From assembly GCA_035637315.1 (NCBI GenBank), contig DASPXK010000038.1, forward strand, positions 1-8,998: DNA of 8,998 nucleotides, in the 5' to 3' direction. Under the pieces are notes generated by a model, which saw only the letters and a list, made by a program, of their open reading frames with translations, had not been told where the DNA came from and did not search any database. Origin of the DNA: DASPXK01 sp035637315. Lineage in GTDB: Bacteria; Chloroflexota; UBA6077; JACCZL01. This document shows positions 1 through 6,577 of the stretch, one piece after another (within the stretch, counting starts at the first letter, position 1; the number at the start of each line of letters is the position of its first letter). The translations under genes were made by a program, and so were the position numbers.

Positions 1-620
1 ACGGTCAGCCCACCGTCATCCTCTCGGCGCGCCAGCATTCCGCGCGGCTCCATCGGGACCGGGGCGATGCGGTGATGGGCCACTCGCACGGAGACGCGGT
101 GCGCGGCTCGGCTGAATGCGCTCTCGACGTCCCCGCCGACCCGCCTGATCCGGTAACAGACGTTGCCCGGAGCGTTGTCGTGGAGCTGTGGCGCGTCGGG
201 CGCCAGCGCGGCCTCGACGTGGGCCACCGCTGGCAGCGGCTCGTACTCGACCTGGACGGCCCTGGCCGCGTCCTCGGCTACGTAGCGTGACTCCGCGACG
301 ATCGCCACCACCGGCTCGGCGACGAAGCGGACCGTGTCGCGCGCCAGCGGAGGAGCCACCTTGCCGCGCGCGTCCTCGACCGCCAGGTTCGGCGGGGCGG
401 TTTGGACGTCCCCGAGGTCGTCCATAGTCACCACCTCGACGACGCCCTCCAGCGCCCGCGCCTCGGAGGTCGAGATAGCCACGATGCGGGCGTGGGCGTA
501 CGGGCTGCGGACGAAGGCGACGTGCAGGGCTGGCTGATCGTCGACGTAGCTGCCGGCCCCGCGCAGCAAGCGCGGGTCCTCCACGCGCTTGATCGGGGCC
601 CCAATGTAGCTGTCGGGCAT
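1..620 (-). CDS. Molybdenum hydroxylase large subunit (CoxL/xanthine dehydrogenase family), N-terminal part
   Basis: The first 206 residues are visible; the gene continues past the left edge. Members of this family carry the molybdopterin-cytosine-dinucleotide cofactor and hydroxylate aldehydes, purines, N-heterocycles or CO, working with an FAD subunit and a 2Fe-2S subunit. Seen: the classic opening YIGAPIKRVEDPRLLRG (residues 5-21), RSPYAHARI (38-46), the linker VRFVAEPVVAIVAE (97-110) and RIAPVPMEPRG (184-194), which begins the cofactor-binding part. The start is fixed by ATG at 620 with AGGAG a few bases upstream. The loop that separates true CO dehydrogenase (AYRCSFR) from other hydroxylases is outside the window, so the substrate is unknown. 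It is divergent from the deacylase gene at 768; a TATAAT box lies upstream. The family call is firm; coxL as a symbol would be over-reach. Confidence 0.93.
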   Translation of the reverse strand, partial: MPDSYIGAPIKRVEDPRLLRGAGSYVDDQPALHVAFVRSPYAHARIVAISTSEARALEGVVEVVTMDDLGDVQTAPPNLAVEDARGKVAPPLARDTVRFVAEPVVAIVAESRYVAEDAARAVQVEYEPLPAVAHVEAALAPDAPQLHDNAPGNVCYRIRRVGGDVESAFSRAAHRVSVRVAHHRIAPVPMEPRGMLARREDDGGLT

Positions 621-654
621 GTACGCTCCTGGATAGCTCGCTGATCCGGGGCCG

Positions 655-660
655 ATTATA
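655..660 (-). promoter_or_regulatory. -10 box (TATAAT) of the molybdenum hydroxylase gene
   Basis: Read on the minus strand, these bases are a perfect TATAAT, 34 nt upstream of the ATG at 620. That would give a 5' leader of roughly 25-30 nt. The expected -35 region, 16-18 bp further upstream, falls inside the G/C-rich repeat at 672-719 and does not resemble TTGACA. The promoter call therefore rests on the -10 hexamer and its position alone. Confidence 0.4.
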
Positions 661-671
661 GCCGTGCGAGA

Positions 672-719
672 GCCCCTCTCCCCTTGAGCCCCTTGAGGGA
701 GAGGAGTTGGGGTGAGGGC
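672..719 (+). repeat. G/C-rich palindromic intergenic repeat, copy 1
   Basis: CCTCTCCC at 675-682 can pair with GGGAGAGG at 697-704. The loop contains most of a tandem 9-mer, CCCCTTGAG (680-688 and 689-697). A tail, AGTTGGGGTGAGGGC, follows the stem. A second, shorter element with the same stem style and the same tail, in the same orientation, is at 1804-1840. Elements of this type are scattered through intergenic DNA of some high-GC environmental genomes, Chloroflexota among them. This copy lies between two divergent genes, 48 nt before the ATG at 768. Confidence 0.75.
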
Positions 720-767
720 TTCCTCTCGCGGTACAGTTGCCACGATACCCCTGGTCGGAGGCCCAGG

Positions 768-1709
768 ATGCTGCCGCCCCCTACTCGTTACGAGAAGATC
801 CCCGTCACGACCCTGGCCAGCGGCCAGGAGCTGTTCATTCCGCTCCACCGCCTGGAAGGCGCCGCGCCGGGCCCGACGCTCGGGCTCTCGGCCGTCGTCC
901 ACGGCGACGAGCCACTGCCCAACGAGGTGATCCGCCGCGTGCTGACAGGGATCGACCCGGCCCGCCTGCGCGGGACCATCCTGGCCGTCCCCGTCGTCAA
1001 CGCGCTGGCGTTCCAGAGCCTTAGCCGCAATACGCCCATCGATATGCTCGACCTGAACCGCAACTTTCCGGGCGACCCGGGCGGCTGGCTGAGCGAGCAG
1101 ATCGCGCACGTCCTGGTCAGCCGTTTCGTCTCGCAGCTCGACGTGCACATCGACCTGCACTCGGGCGGCACCTTTCCGACGGTCGACTACGTCTACTTGT
1201 TCGACGAGACCAGGGAGCTGTCGCTGGCCTTTGGCAGCGAGCTGCTCTTCCAGCCGTCGCGGCCGTACCAGGGCACCTTCGCCATCCCGGCTCGCCAGAA
1301 GGGCATCCCGTTCTTCACCGCCGAGCTGGGCGGCGGAGGCCTGCTCGACGCGCGCTACATCCAGAAGGGCGTCCGTGGCGTGACCAACGTGCTGGTCCGG
1401 CTCGGTATGCTCGAGGGCGAGGTGGTCCGCCCGCTCGGGCAGACGATATTCACCGAGCTGGCGGTCATTCGCCCGCGCTTCGGCGGGGTGCTCTATCCAG
1501 AGGTGGGCCTCGAGCAGCTCGGCCAGGAGGTGGCCGGCGGGACCGTGCTCGGCCGGGTCGTCAGCCCGTACAGTTTCGAGACGCTGGAGGAGATCCGAGC
1601 CCCGTTCAGCCGCGGATACATGATCCTGCTGCGCGGCGCGATCACGCGCGTCAATCCGGGCGACTACGCCTACATGGTCGCCAACGCGGAAACGGCCACG
1701 CCCGTTTGA
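768..1709 (+). CDS. Succinylglutamate desuccinylase/aspartoacylase family zinc hydrolase
   Basis: A 313-residue cytoplasmic protein of the AstE/AspA branch of the zinc carboxypeptidase (M14-like) fold, which cleaves amide bonds of N-acylated amino acids or related small molecules. Seen: zinc-ligand motif VHGDE (H45 and E48), DLNRNFPG (95-102) with the substrate-binding Arg, the third ligand in HIDLHSGG (H131), and TAELGGGG with the probable catalytic Glu at 186. The C-terminal third (from about 220) looks like the small beta-rich domain usual in this family (GGVLYPEVGLEQLGQ, GTVLGRVVSPY). The start at 768 is chosen because GGAG lies 7 nt upstream; the frame is open back to a TTG at 684, but that stretch is repeat DNA. 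The divergent hydroxylase gene and the amidohydrolases downstream suggest breakdown of an acylated nitrogen compound. The exact substrate is not predictable. Confidence 0.9.
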   Translation: MLPPPTRYEKIPVTTLASGQELFIPLHRLEGAAPGPTLGLSAVVHGDEPLPNEVIRRVLTGIDPARLRGTILAVPVVNALAFQSLSRNTPIDMLDLNRNFPGDPGGWLSEQIAHVLVSRFVSQLDVHIDLHSGGTFPTVDYVYLFDETRELSLAFGSELLFQPSRPYQGTFAIPARQKGIPFFTAELGGGGLLDARYIQKGVRGVTNVLVRLGMLEGEVVRPLGQTIFTELAVIRPRFGGVLYPEVGLEQLGQEVAGGTVLGRVVSPYSFETLEEIRAPFSRGYMILLRGAITRVNPGDYAYMVANAETATPV

Positions 1710-1710
1710 T

Positions 1711-1784
1711 CACCACAGAGGACTCAGAGAGCACCGAGGTTTGGGTCAACGTTCCCGCGCGCCCTCTGTGCCCTCTGTGGTTGA
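1711..1784. repeat. CCACAGAGG/CCTCTGTGG long imperfect palindrome
   Basis: The left arm CCACAGAGG (1713-1721) pairs with CCTCTGTGG (1772-1780). The stem continues imperfectly inward: CAGAG at 1725-1729 against CTCTG at 1764-1768, then GC at 1731-1732 against GC at 1761-1762. The right arm contains a tandem 9-mer, CCCTCTGTG, at 1762-1770 and 1771-1779. The element begins 1 nt after the stop codon of the deacylase gene and could fold in RNA as a terminator-like hairpin, though no T-run follows. Similar 'cacagaggacacagag' palindromes are familiar intergenic repeats in several environmental phyla. Confidence 0.75.
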
Positions 1785-1803
1785 TTGCTCACTCGCCCGC
1801 TAG

Positions 1804-1840
1804 CCCCTCCCCCACGCTTGGGAGGGGTTGGGGTGGGGGC
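1804..1840 (+). repeat. G/C-rich palindromic intergenic repeat, copy 2
   Basis: CCCCTCCC (1804-1811) pairs with GGGAGGGG (1820-1827) over an 8-nt loop, followed by the tail TTGGGGTGGGGGC. This matches copy 1 at 672-719 in stem sequence, tail and orientation. It lies 52 nt before the ATG at 1893, nearly the same spacing as copy 1 has to its downstream gene. Confidence 0.7.
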
Positions 1841-1892
1841 AGCCAGTTAAGATACGCCAAACGGCAAGGCCGGGAAAGGAGATCACAGCTCG

Positions 1893-3605
1893 ATGACGCG
1901 AGCGGCCGAGGGCTACAACCCCCATCCCGACGTGGTCCTCCACAGCGGCCAGGTGCTGACCGTCGATCGGTCCTTCAGCGTGGCTCAGGCGCTGGCCGTC
2001 AAGGGCGACCGAATCGTGGCCGCCGGCTCGGATGAGGAGGTCCTGGGCATCGCCGGCGAGCCGACTCGGCGAATCAACCTGGCCGGTCGGACCGTGCTGC
2101 CCGGCTTCGTCGATACACACGCCCACATGGACCGCGAGGGCCTTCGGCGAGCCTACCCCAGCCTCGAGCACTGTCGCTCGATCGCCGACGTTCAGGCCGT
2201 CGTCCGCCAGGCTGCCGCCCAGCGCCGGCCGGGCGAATGGGTCGTCATCTTGCCGCTCGGCGAGCCGCCCTTCCACCTCGACCAGGAGCTCATCCTCCAA
2301 GAGCGGCGTTATCCCGATCGAAGAGACCTGGACCAGGCCGCGCCGAACAACCCGGTCTGGATTCGCTCGATCTGGGGCTACTGGAGCAACAGCCCGCCGT
2401 TCGTGCACGTCCTCAACAGCGCCGCGCTGCGGGCCTGCGGGATCGACCGCGACACGCCGCCCCCGACCTCCACGCTGACGATCGAGCGCGATCCCGAGAC
2501 GGGTGAGCTGACCGGGCGGATCCTGGAATCGCATATCCTGCCAGCCGCCGAGTTCACACTCTTGCGGGCGGCGCCCCGTTTCAGTCACGAGATTCGGCGC
2601 GAGGCGCTGGTGCTCGCGATGCGGCTGAGTGCCGCGGCCGGGACGACAAGCGTCTACGAGGGACACGGCGTCGCGGCCGAGCTTCACAAGCTCTACAAGG
2701 AGCTGCACGATGCCGGCGAGCAGTGCGTGCGGGCTCACCTGCCGATCAGTCCCCCCTGGAGCTCCGTGGACGAGGCCGAGCGAATGATGGCGGATTGGGC
2801 CCACTACGCGGCCGGGCCAGGCTTCGGCGACGACTGGCTCAAAGTGGGCGGCCTCTATCTCGACTACGGCGGCGATCCGGACCTGGCCGCGATCAGCCTC
2901 GCCGCCTGGCCTTACACCGGCTGGGCAGGTTTCGCCCACCAGTACAACTCACCGGACGAATACGGTTGGCTCTGCCGGCTGGCGGCCAAACATCGCCTCC
3001 GCGTGGGCACCAACGTCGGCCCGGCCGTGGATGACGTCCTCTCGATCTGGACCGAGGTCCATGAGGAGCACCCGATCGACGAGCTGCGCTGGGTGCTGGT
3101 CCACGGCCGGCTGATGGAGCCCGAGCGGGACTACCCGCGGATCAAGCGACTCGGCCTGGTGGTGACGACCCAGCCGGCCTCATACGTGTACCGCTCGGGC
3201 CTGTCGCTGGTCGAGGCCGGCGCGGACGAGAACCGGCTCCTGGCCCACCGTGACTTCGTCGAGCAGGGCATCCCCTGGGCGCTCTCGACCGACAACAAGC
3301 CGTACTGGCTGCTGTTCACGTTGTGGGCGGCTGTGACGCGCCGCGAGCGGACCGAGGGCCGCGTGATCGGCCCACTCCAGAAAATCGGCGTACCCGAGGC
3401 GCTGCGTGCGTTGACCAGGGCCGGTGCCTACGTCTGTTTCGAGGAGCACAAGAAGGGCAGCCTGGAAGTCGGCAAGCTGGCCGACCTGATCGTCCTCTCG
3501 GCCGATCCGTTGCGCATCGAGCCGGACGCGCTCAAGGAGATTCAGGTCGAGCTGACGATGGTCGGGGGTAGGGTCGTTCACGATCAGTTGAATCGGGAGG
3601 GGTGA
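1893..3605 (+). CDS. Amidohydrolase, YtcJ-like (Amidohydro_3) family
   Basis: 570 residues, the usual length for YtcJ-type amidohydrolases, which hydrolyse amide or related C-N bonds in a metal-containing TIM barrel flanked by a beta-sandwich. Seen: the N-terminal sandwich with HSGQVLTVD, the strand-1 metal motif VDTHAHMD (H76, H78), PVWIRSIWGYW (154-164), TGRILES (207-213), WLKVGG with K317 as a possible metal-bridging Lys, VHGRL (H404), the late barrel Asp in STDNKPYW (D467), and the tail GSLEVGKLADLIVL that closes these proteins. The usual strand-6 motif HAxGDRAV is replaced by TNVGPAV (373-379), so one canonical metal-ligand His is absent. The ATG has a strong AAAGGAGAT about 9 nt upstream. 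The stop lies 4 nt before the next amidohydrolase, so the two are probably cotranscribed and translationally coupled. No signal peptide is visible. Substrate unknown. Confidence 0.9.
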   Translation: MTRAAEGYNPHPDVVLHSGQVLTVDRSFSVAQALAVKGDRIVAAGSDEEVLGIAGEPTRRINLAGRTVLPGFVDTHAHMDREGLRRAYPSLEHCRSIADVQAVVRQAAAQRRPGEWVVILPLGEPPFHLDQELILQERRYPDRRDLDQAAPNNPVWIRSIWGYWSNSPPFVHVLNSAALRACGIDRDTPPPTSTLTIERDPETGELTGRILESHILPAAEFTLLRAAPRFSHEIRREALVLAMRLSAAAGTTSVYEGHGVAAELHKLYKELHDAGEQCVRAHLPISPPWSSVDEAERMMADWAHYAAGPGFGDDWLKVGGLYLDYGGDPDLAAISLAAWPYTGWAGFAHQYNSPDEYGWLCRLAAKHRLRVGTNVGPAVDDVLSIWTEVHEEHPIDELRWVLVHGRLMEPERDYPRIKRLGLVVTTQPASYVYRSGLSLVEAGADENRLLAHRDFVEQGIPWALSTDNKPYWLLFTLWAAVTRRERTEGRVIGPLQKIGVPEALRALTRAGAYVCFEEHKKGSLEVGKLADLIVLSADPLRIEPDALKEIQVELTMVGGRVVHDQLNREG

Positions 3606-3609
3606 CGCC

Positions 3610-4890
3610 ATGGCAGTTGGCGGCCAGCTGGCGCTGGTCGGGGGACTCGTTCTGGCCGACCCCGGGACGGGCCAGATCCTGCCGGCCAACGTCCTGATCG
3701 CGGGCGAGCGGATCGTCGCCGTCCGACCAGATGCTCCGCCGCCCGGCGCCAGGGTAATCGACGCGAGGGGCCTGACGGTCCTGCCTGGCCTGATCGACCT
3801 GCACACCCATCCTCCCACGCCGAGGGCGATGGCGCTGTACGCCCAGCACGGCGTTACCAGCGTCCGCTTCGCCGGCACGCCGCTGGGCGTGGCGGCCAGG
3901 CTCAGGGAACGGGTGAGCAGCGGCGTCGTGCCGGGGCCGCGGATCTTCTCGTGCGGCCCGATCCTTGACGAGCCGCCGGCAGCCTGGGCCGACAGCAGCG
4001 TGGAGGTCAAGGACCGGGACGAAGCTCGCCTCGCGGCGCTCCGATCGATCGAGGTCGAAGCGGACGCGCTGCTGGTGGCGCAGCGGATTCGTCCGCCTAC
4101 GCTGGCCGCGATAGTCGAGACGGCTCACGTGCGCGGCGTGGCGGTGACCGGCCAGACCTGGACGACCAGCGTCCGCGAGGCCGTGCTGGCCGGCATGGAC
4201 GGCGTCGAGAACACCGCTCGTCTGCCGGAGGACCCGAGTCTGGGGCCGGACTGGGTCGAAGCATACACCTCGATCGGCAATCGGCTGGCCAGGCTGGTCA
4301 AGCTGTGGCGAAGCGCGCCCCAGGGACCGATTGACGAGCTGCTCGGGTTAATGGCGGAGCGAGGAACGGACTGGGCGCCCGAGATCTGCTCGTTCGGCCA
4401 CTGGTCCAGCCTGACAGATGGCCCGCTGGCCGCGCTGCCCGGCTACGCGCTACTGTCAGCCGAGGAGCAGGCGGCGGTCCGAACCGCGCGCGCCCGCCAG
4501 GCCGAGGGCTGGACAGACGACGACCGCGACAACGCACGCGCAGCGATCGAGCGCATCCAGCAGGCGGTGGCCGCCTACCATCGGCTCGGCGGCCCAGTCG
4601 CCGTCGGCACCGATTCGCATCCGGGCGGGCTTTTCTATCACCTCGAACTGGCCTATCTGTCCCAGGCTGGGCTCGGCAACGCCGACGTCATCGCCGCGGC
4701 GACCATCGGGGGCGCGCGGGCGCTGCGACGGTCCGCCGATCTCGGCACACTGGAAGCCGGCAAGTTGGCCGACCTGGTCGTCGTCGACGGCGACCCGCTG
4801 GCCGACCTGGCCGCCCTTCATCGCGTGCAGTACGCGTTCGTGGGCGGACGGCTCCTTCTTGAGAACGGACGCTTGGTCGGCCAGGCCTGA
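3610..4890 (+). CDS. Amidohydrolase, imidazolonepropionase/prolidase-like family
   Basis: 426 residues, typical for this amidohydrolase group, which includes enzymes acting on cyclic amides and on dipeptides. Seen: the sandwich domain (GLVLADPGTGQILPANVLI), metal motif GLIDLHTHP (H65, H67), HGVTSVRFAG (80-89), the late barrel Asp in VGTDSHPGG (D335), and the closing LGTLEAGKLADLVVVDGDPL. Two positions that normally hold metal-binding His differ: the usual 'AHA' strand reads VTGQTW (179-184) and the usual 'IEH' reads VEN (199-201). The Lys normally bridging two metals is not evident near ADALLV (151-156). The enzyme may be mononuclear or altered in chemistry. The ribosome binding site GGGAGG (3595-3600) lies inside the end of the preceding gene, 4 nt from its stop, so coupling is likely. 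The stop at 4890 is 1 nt from the end of the convergent gene on the other strand. Confidence 0.88.
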   Translation: MAVGGQLALVGGLVLADPGTGQILPANVLIAGERIVAVRPDAPPPGARVIDARGLTVLPGLIDLHTHPPTPRAMALYAQHGVTSVRFAGTPLGVAARLRERVSSGVVPGPRIFSCGPILDEPPAAWADSSVEVKDRDEARLAALRSIEVEADALLVAQRIRPPTLAAIVETAHVRGVAVTGQTWTTSVREAVLAGMDGVENTARLPEDPSLGPDWVEAYTSIGNRLARLVKLWRSAPQGPIDELLGLMAERGTDWAPEICSFGHWSSLTDGPLAALPGYALLSAEEQAAVRTARARQAEGWTDDDRDNARAAIERIQQAVAAYHRLGGPVAVGTDSHPGGLFYHLELAYLSQAGLGNADVIAAATIGGARALRRSADLGTLEAGKLADLVVVDGDPLADLAALHRVQYAFVGGRLLLENGRLVGQA

Positions 4891-4891
4891 A

Positions 4892-5560
4892 TCACCGCCG
4901 CCTCGGTGTCCTGGGCCTACGCGTCGCGGTCGCCTGCCAGGGCAGCCGCGCCTGCGCCGAGTGACGCTCGTTCAGTGCCACCAGTAGCGCTTCTAGCTCG
5001 CGCATCGCCGGCTCCGAGTCTAGACCCTCCAGCGAGAGCCCAGCCTGGCTGGCCCACGCCTCCCACGTCTCCAGGACCTTCGCGTGCGCCCCGCTGTCGG
5101 TATGGACCTCCTCGCCGTGGACCAGCAGCCGCCGCTCGAGCTCGCGGGCCGCCTCGCCGAGCCGCCTCGAGCGCATCCCCCCCGACCACTCGATCAGATC
5201 GGTCCGCACCGCGCCGTCGGCGGTGACCAGATCGAGGAGGGCCCGGGCTTCGGGTGGCAGGCCATCGAGCTGCCAGGCCTGGCGCGCGGAACCGACCGAC
5301 ACCACCGCCGGCCAGAGTCTGCGGTGGACGAAGGTGACCTTGGCGGAGACGAGCTTCGCCACCAAGACGTCACGATGGCTCGCCAGGCTCAGCGAAAGCC
5401 AGTAGATCGCGTTTCCCTTGGGGTGGCCCCACCACGAGCCGCGGACGGGCTCGCCAGCCACGAGCGTCACGACGCTCGGCAAGCTGGAATCTGCCAGCAG
5501 CAAGAGGCCCTCGCGCTCCAGGACCTCCAGTGCCCGGTGCAGATCGTTCTCTCTGCCCAC
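4892..5560 (-). CDS. Conserved-looking hypothetical protein, possible winged-helix type
   Basis: 222 residues; I do not recognise a named family. Visible motifs with the look of conserved blocks: PVRGSWWGHPKGNAIYWL (38-55) and KLVSAKVTFVHRRLWPA (69-85). A helical C-terminal half follows (LGEAARELERRLLVHGEEVH, 134-153; LETWEAWA, 163-170), then a basic Arg-rich tail. The spacing of helices and the mention-worthy WWGHP core are reminiscent of winged-helix proteins related to AlkZ/YcaQ, but this is an impression, not a motif match. The start is GTG at 5560; an in-frame TAG lies 9 nt upstream, so no longer version exists. No good ribosome binding site is close: GGAGGA is about 24 nt away, separated by a heptamer repeat. 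It is convergent with the amidohydrolase pair and divergent from the aldolase gene. The base pattern looks like genuine coding sequence. Confidence 0.75.
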   Translation of the reverse strand: MGRENDLHRALEVLEREGLLLLADSSLPSVVTLVAGEPVRGSWWGHPKGNAIYWLSLSLASHRDVLVAKLVSAKVTFVHRRLWPAVVSVGSARQAWQLDGLPPEARALLDLVTADGAVRTDLIEWSGGMRSRRLGEAARELERRLLVHGEEVHTDSGAHAKVLETWEAWASQAGLSLEGLDSEPAMRELEALLVALNERHSAQARLPWQATATRRPRTPRRR

Positions 5561-5561
5561 G

Positions 5562-5578
5562 ACTCGCTACTCGCTACT
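5562..5578. repeat. ACTCGCT heptamer tandem repeat
   Basis: Two perfect copies of ACTCGCT (5562-5568 and 5569-5575) are followed by a partial ACT. The repeat sits between two divergent genes, directly before the GTG start of the minus-strand gene. It has the same unit length as the GAATTGA repeat at the right end of the window. Two copies alone could be chance; the matching unit length is what makes it notable. Confidence 0.5.
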
Positions 5579-5625
5579 GTTGTATCCTCCCCGATCAGAA
5601 CGCTACGGTCTGCGAGGTGAACGGC

Positions 5626-6552
5626 ATGCATCTGGCTCGGCTGCACGGGATCTTCCCGCCCATTCTGACGCCGCTGTACGAGGACGGGCAAATCGACCAC
5701 GACTCACTCGCTCGGCTGGTCGACCATCTGGTCGAGGGCGGCGTGCACGGTATCTGGGCGATGGGCACCACCGGCGAGTTCGCCTGCTTCGATGCCGACC
5801 AGCGCGAGGCCGCCATTCGGACTACGGTCGAGGCCACGCGTGAGCGAGTGCCGGTCATCGCCTGCATCGGCGACGCCAGCAGCCTGTTAGCCATCGAGCA
5901 CGGCCGACGGGCGGCGCGGGCCGGCGCGGACGCCGTGGCCGTCACTCCGCCCTACTACTTCCCAAACAGCCAGGAAGAGCTGGAGGATCATTTCCGCGCC
6001 GTCCAGCGAGAGCTCGAGCGACCGCTGCTGCTGTACCACATCCCGCAGACCGTCAAGGTGAAGGTGGAGCCAGGCGTCGTTCGCCGACTGGCGGGGGACG
6101 GCGTGCTCGTCGGGCTCAAGGACAGCCAGAACGACCTGGACTGGTTCCGGCGCGTGCTGGTGGACGCGAGGGCCGATCGGGTCGACCTGCGCTGCTTCCT
6201 GGGGACGGTGTCATTGATCGACCTGGGCGTCTACGTGGGAGGCTGTGGCGCCATCCCAGGCGTGGCGAACGTGGCGCCGGAGCTGTGCGTGGGCGTGTAC
6301 GAGGCCGCCCGCCGCGGCGAGATCGCAACCGCCGCTCAGCTCCAAGAACGGCTGATGCAGACCAATCGCCTGTCGAGCGTGGTCCGCGGCGCATCGCCGG
6401 CGGGCTCGAGCATCGCGGCGATGAAGGCCGTCCTGGCGCGTCGCGGCATCATCTCGACGGGCGTCTGCCGAGCCTCCTTCCGCACCTGCACCGACGAGGA
6501 GGCCCGCGCCGCCGAGGAGATCGTGGCCTCCGTCGAGGGCGTGGCAGTGTAG
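5626..6552 (+). CDS. DHDPS/N-acetylneuraminate lyase family aldolase
   Basis: 308 residues, normal length for this class I aldolase family (TIM barrel), which uses a Schiff-base lysine to join or split pyruvate or a related 2-oxoacid and an aldehyde. Seen: GIFPPILTPLYEDGQID (8-24), the substrate carboxylate loop MGTTGE (46-51), VTPPYYF (106-112), the catalytic Tyr in LLYHIPQ (Y137), and the Schiff-base Lys in GLKDS (K165). The start at 5626 is chosen because AGGTGA ends 5 nt upstream; the open frame extends to 5530 but that part overlaps the divergent gene. True DapA (lysine pathway) is possible, but there are no lysine genes nearby and the setting is catabolic. A lyase for a 2-oxo acid released from the upstream hydrolases is therefore at least as likely. 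No gene symbol is given for that reason. Confidence 0.92.
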   Translation: MHLARLHGIFPPILTPLYEDGQIDHDSLARLVDHLVEGGVHGIWAMGTTGEFACFDADQREAAIRTTVEATRERVPVIACIGDASSLLAIEHGRRAARAGADAVAVTPPYYFPNSQEELEDHFRAVQRELERPLLLYHIPQTVKVKVEPGVVRRLAGDGVLVGLKDSQNDLDWFRRVLVDARADRVDLRCFLGTVSLIDLGVYVGGCGAIPGVANVAPELCVGVYEAARRGEIATAAQLQERLMQTNRLSSVVRGASPAGSSIAAMKAVLARRGIISTGVCRASFRTCTDEEARAAEEIVASVEGVAV

Positions 6553-6577
6553 GCTTGCGGTGGCCAGAGCGAAGGCT

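Noticed and set aside
1..620. Naming the hydroxylase coxL (CO dehydrogenase)
   Set aside because: The active-site loop that distinguishes CO dehydrogenase is outside the window.
684..767. Longer N-terminus of the deacylase from TTG at 684
   Set aside because: The extra 28 codons are mostly the palindromic repeat, and the ATG at 768 has a well-placed GGAG.
1800..2939. A 379-codon open frame on the minus strand
   Set aside because: It is antisense to the YtcJ-like amidohydrolase, has no recognisable motifs and a low-complexity Gly/Arg/Val composition. It is a by-product of high G+C.
3180..4128. Long minus-strand open frames (276 and 198 codons)
   Set aside because: They lie opposite two well-supported amidohydrolase genes and show no family motifs.
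5530..5625. Longer N-terminus of the DHDPS-family protein
   Set aside because: The extension overlaps the divergent gene and is not family-like. The ATG at 5626 has AGGTGA 5 nt upstream, and the protein then starts as the family does.
5626..6552. Naming the aldolase dapA
   Set aside because: The family contains many lyases with the same catalytic Tyr and Lys, and no lysine biosynthesis gene is nearby.
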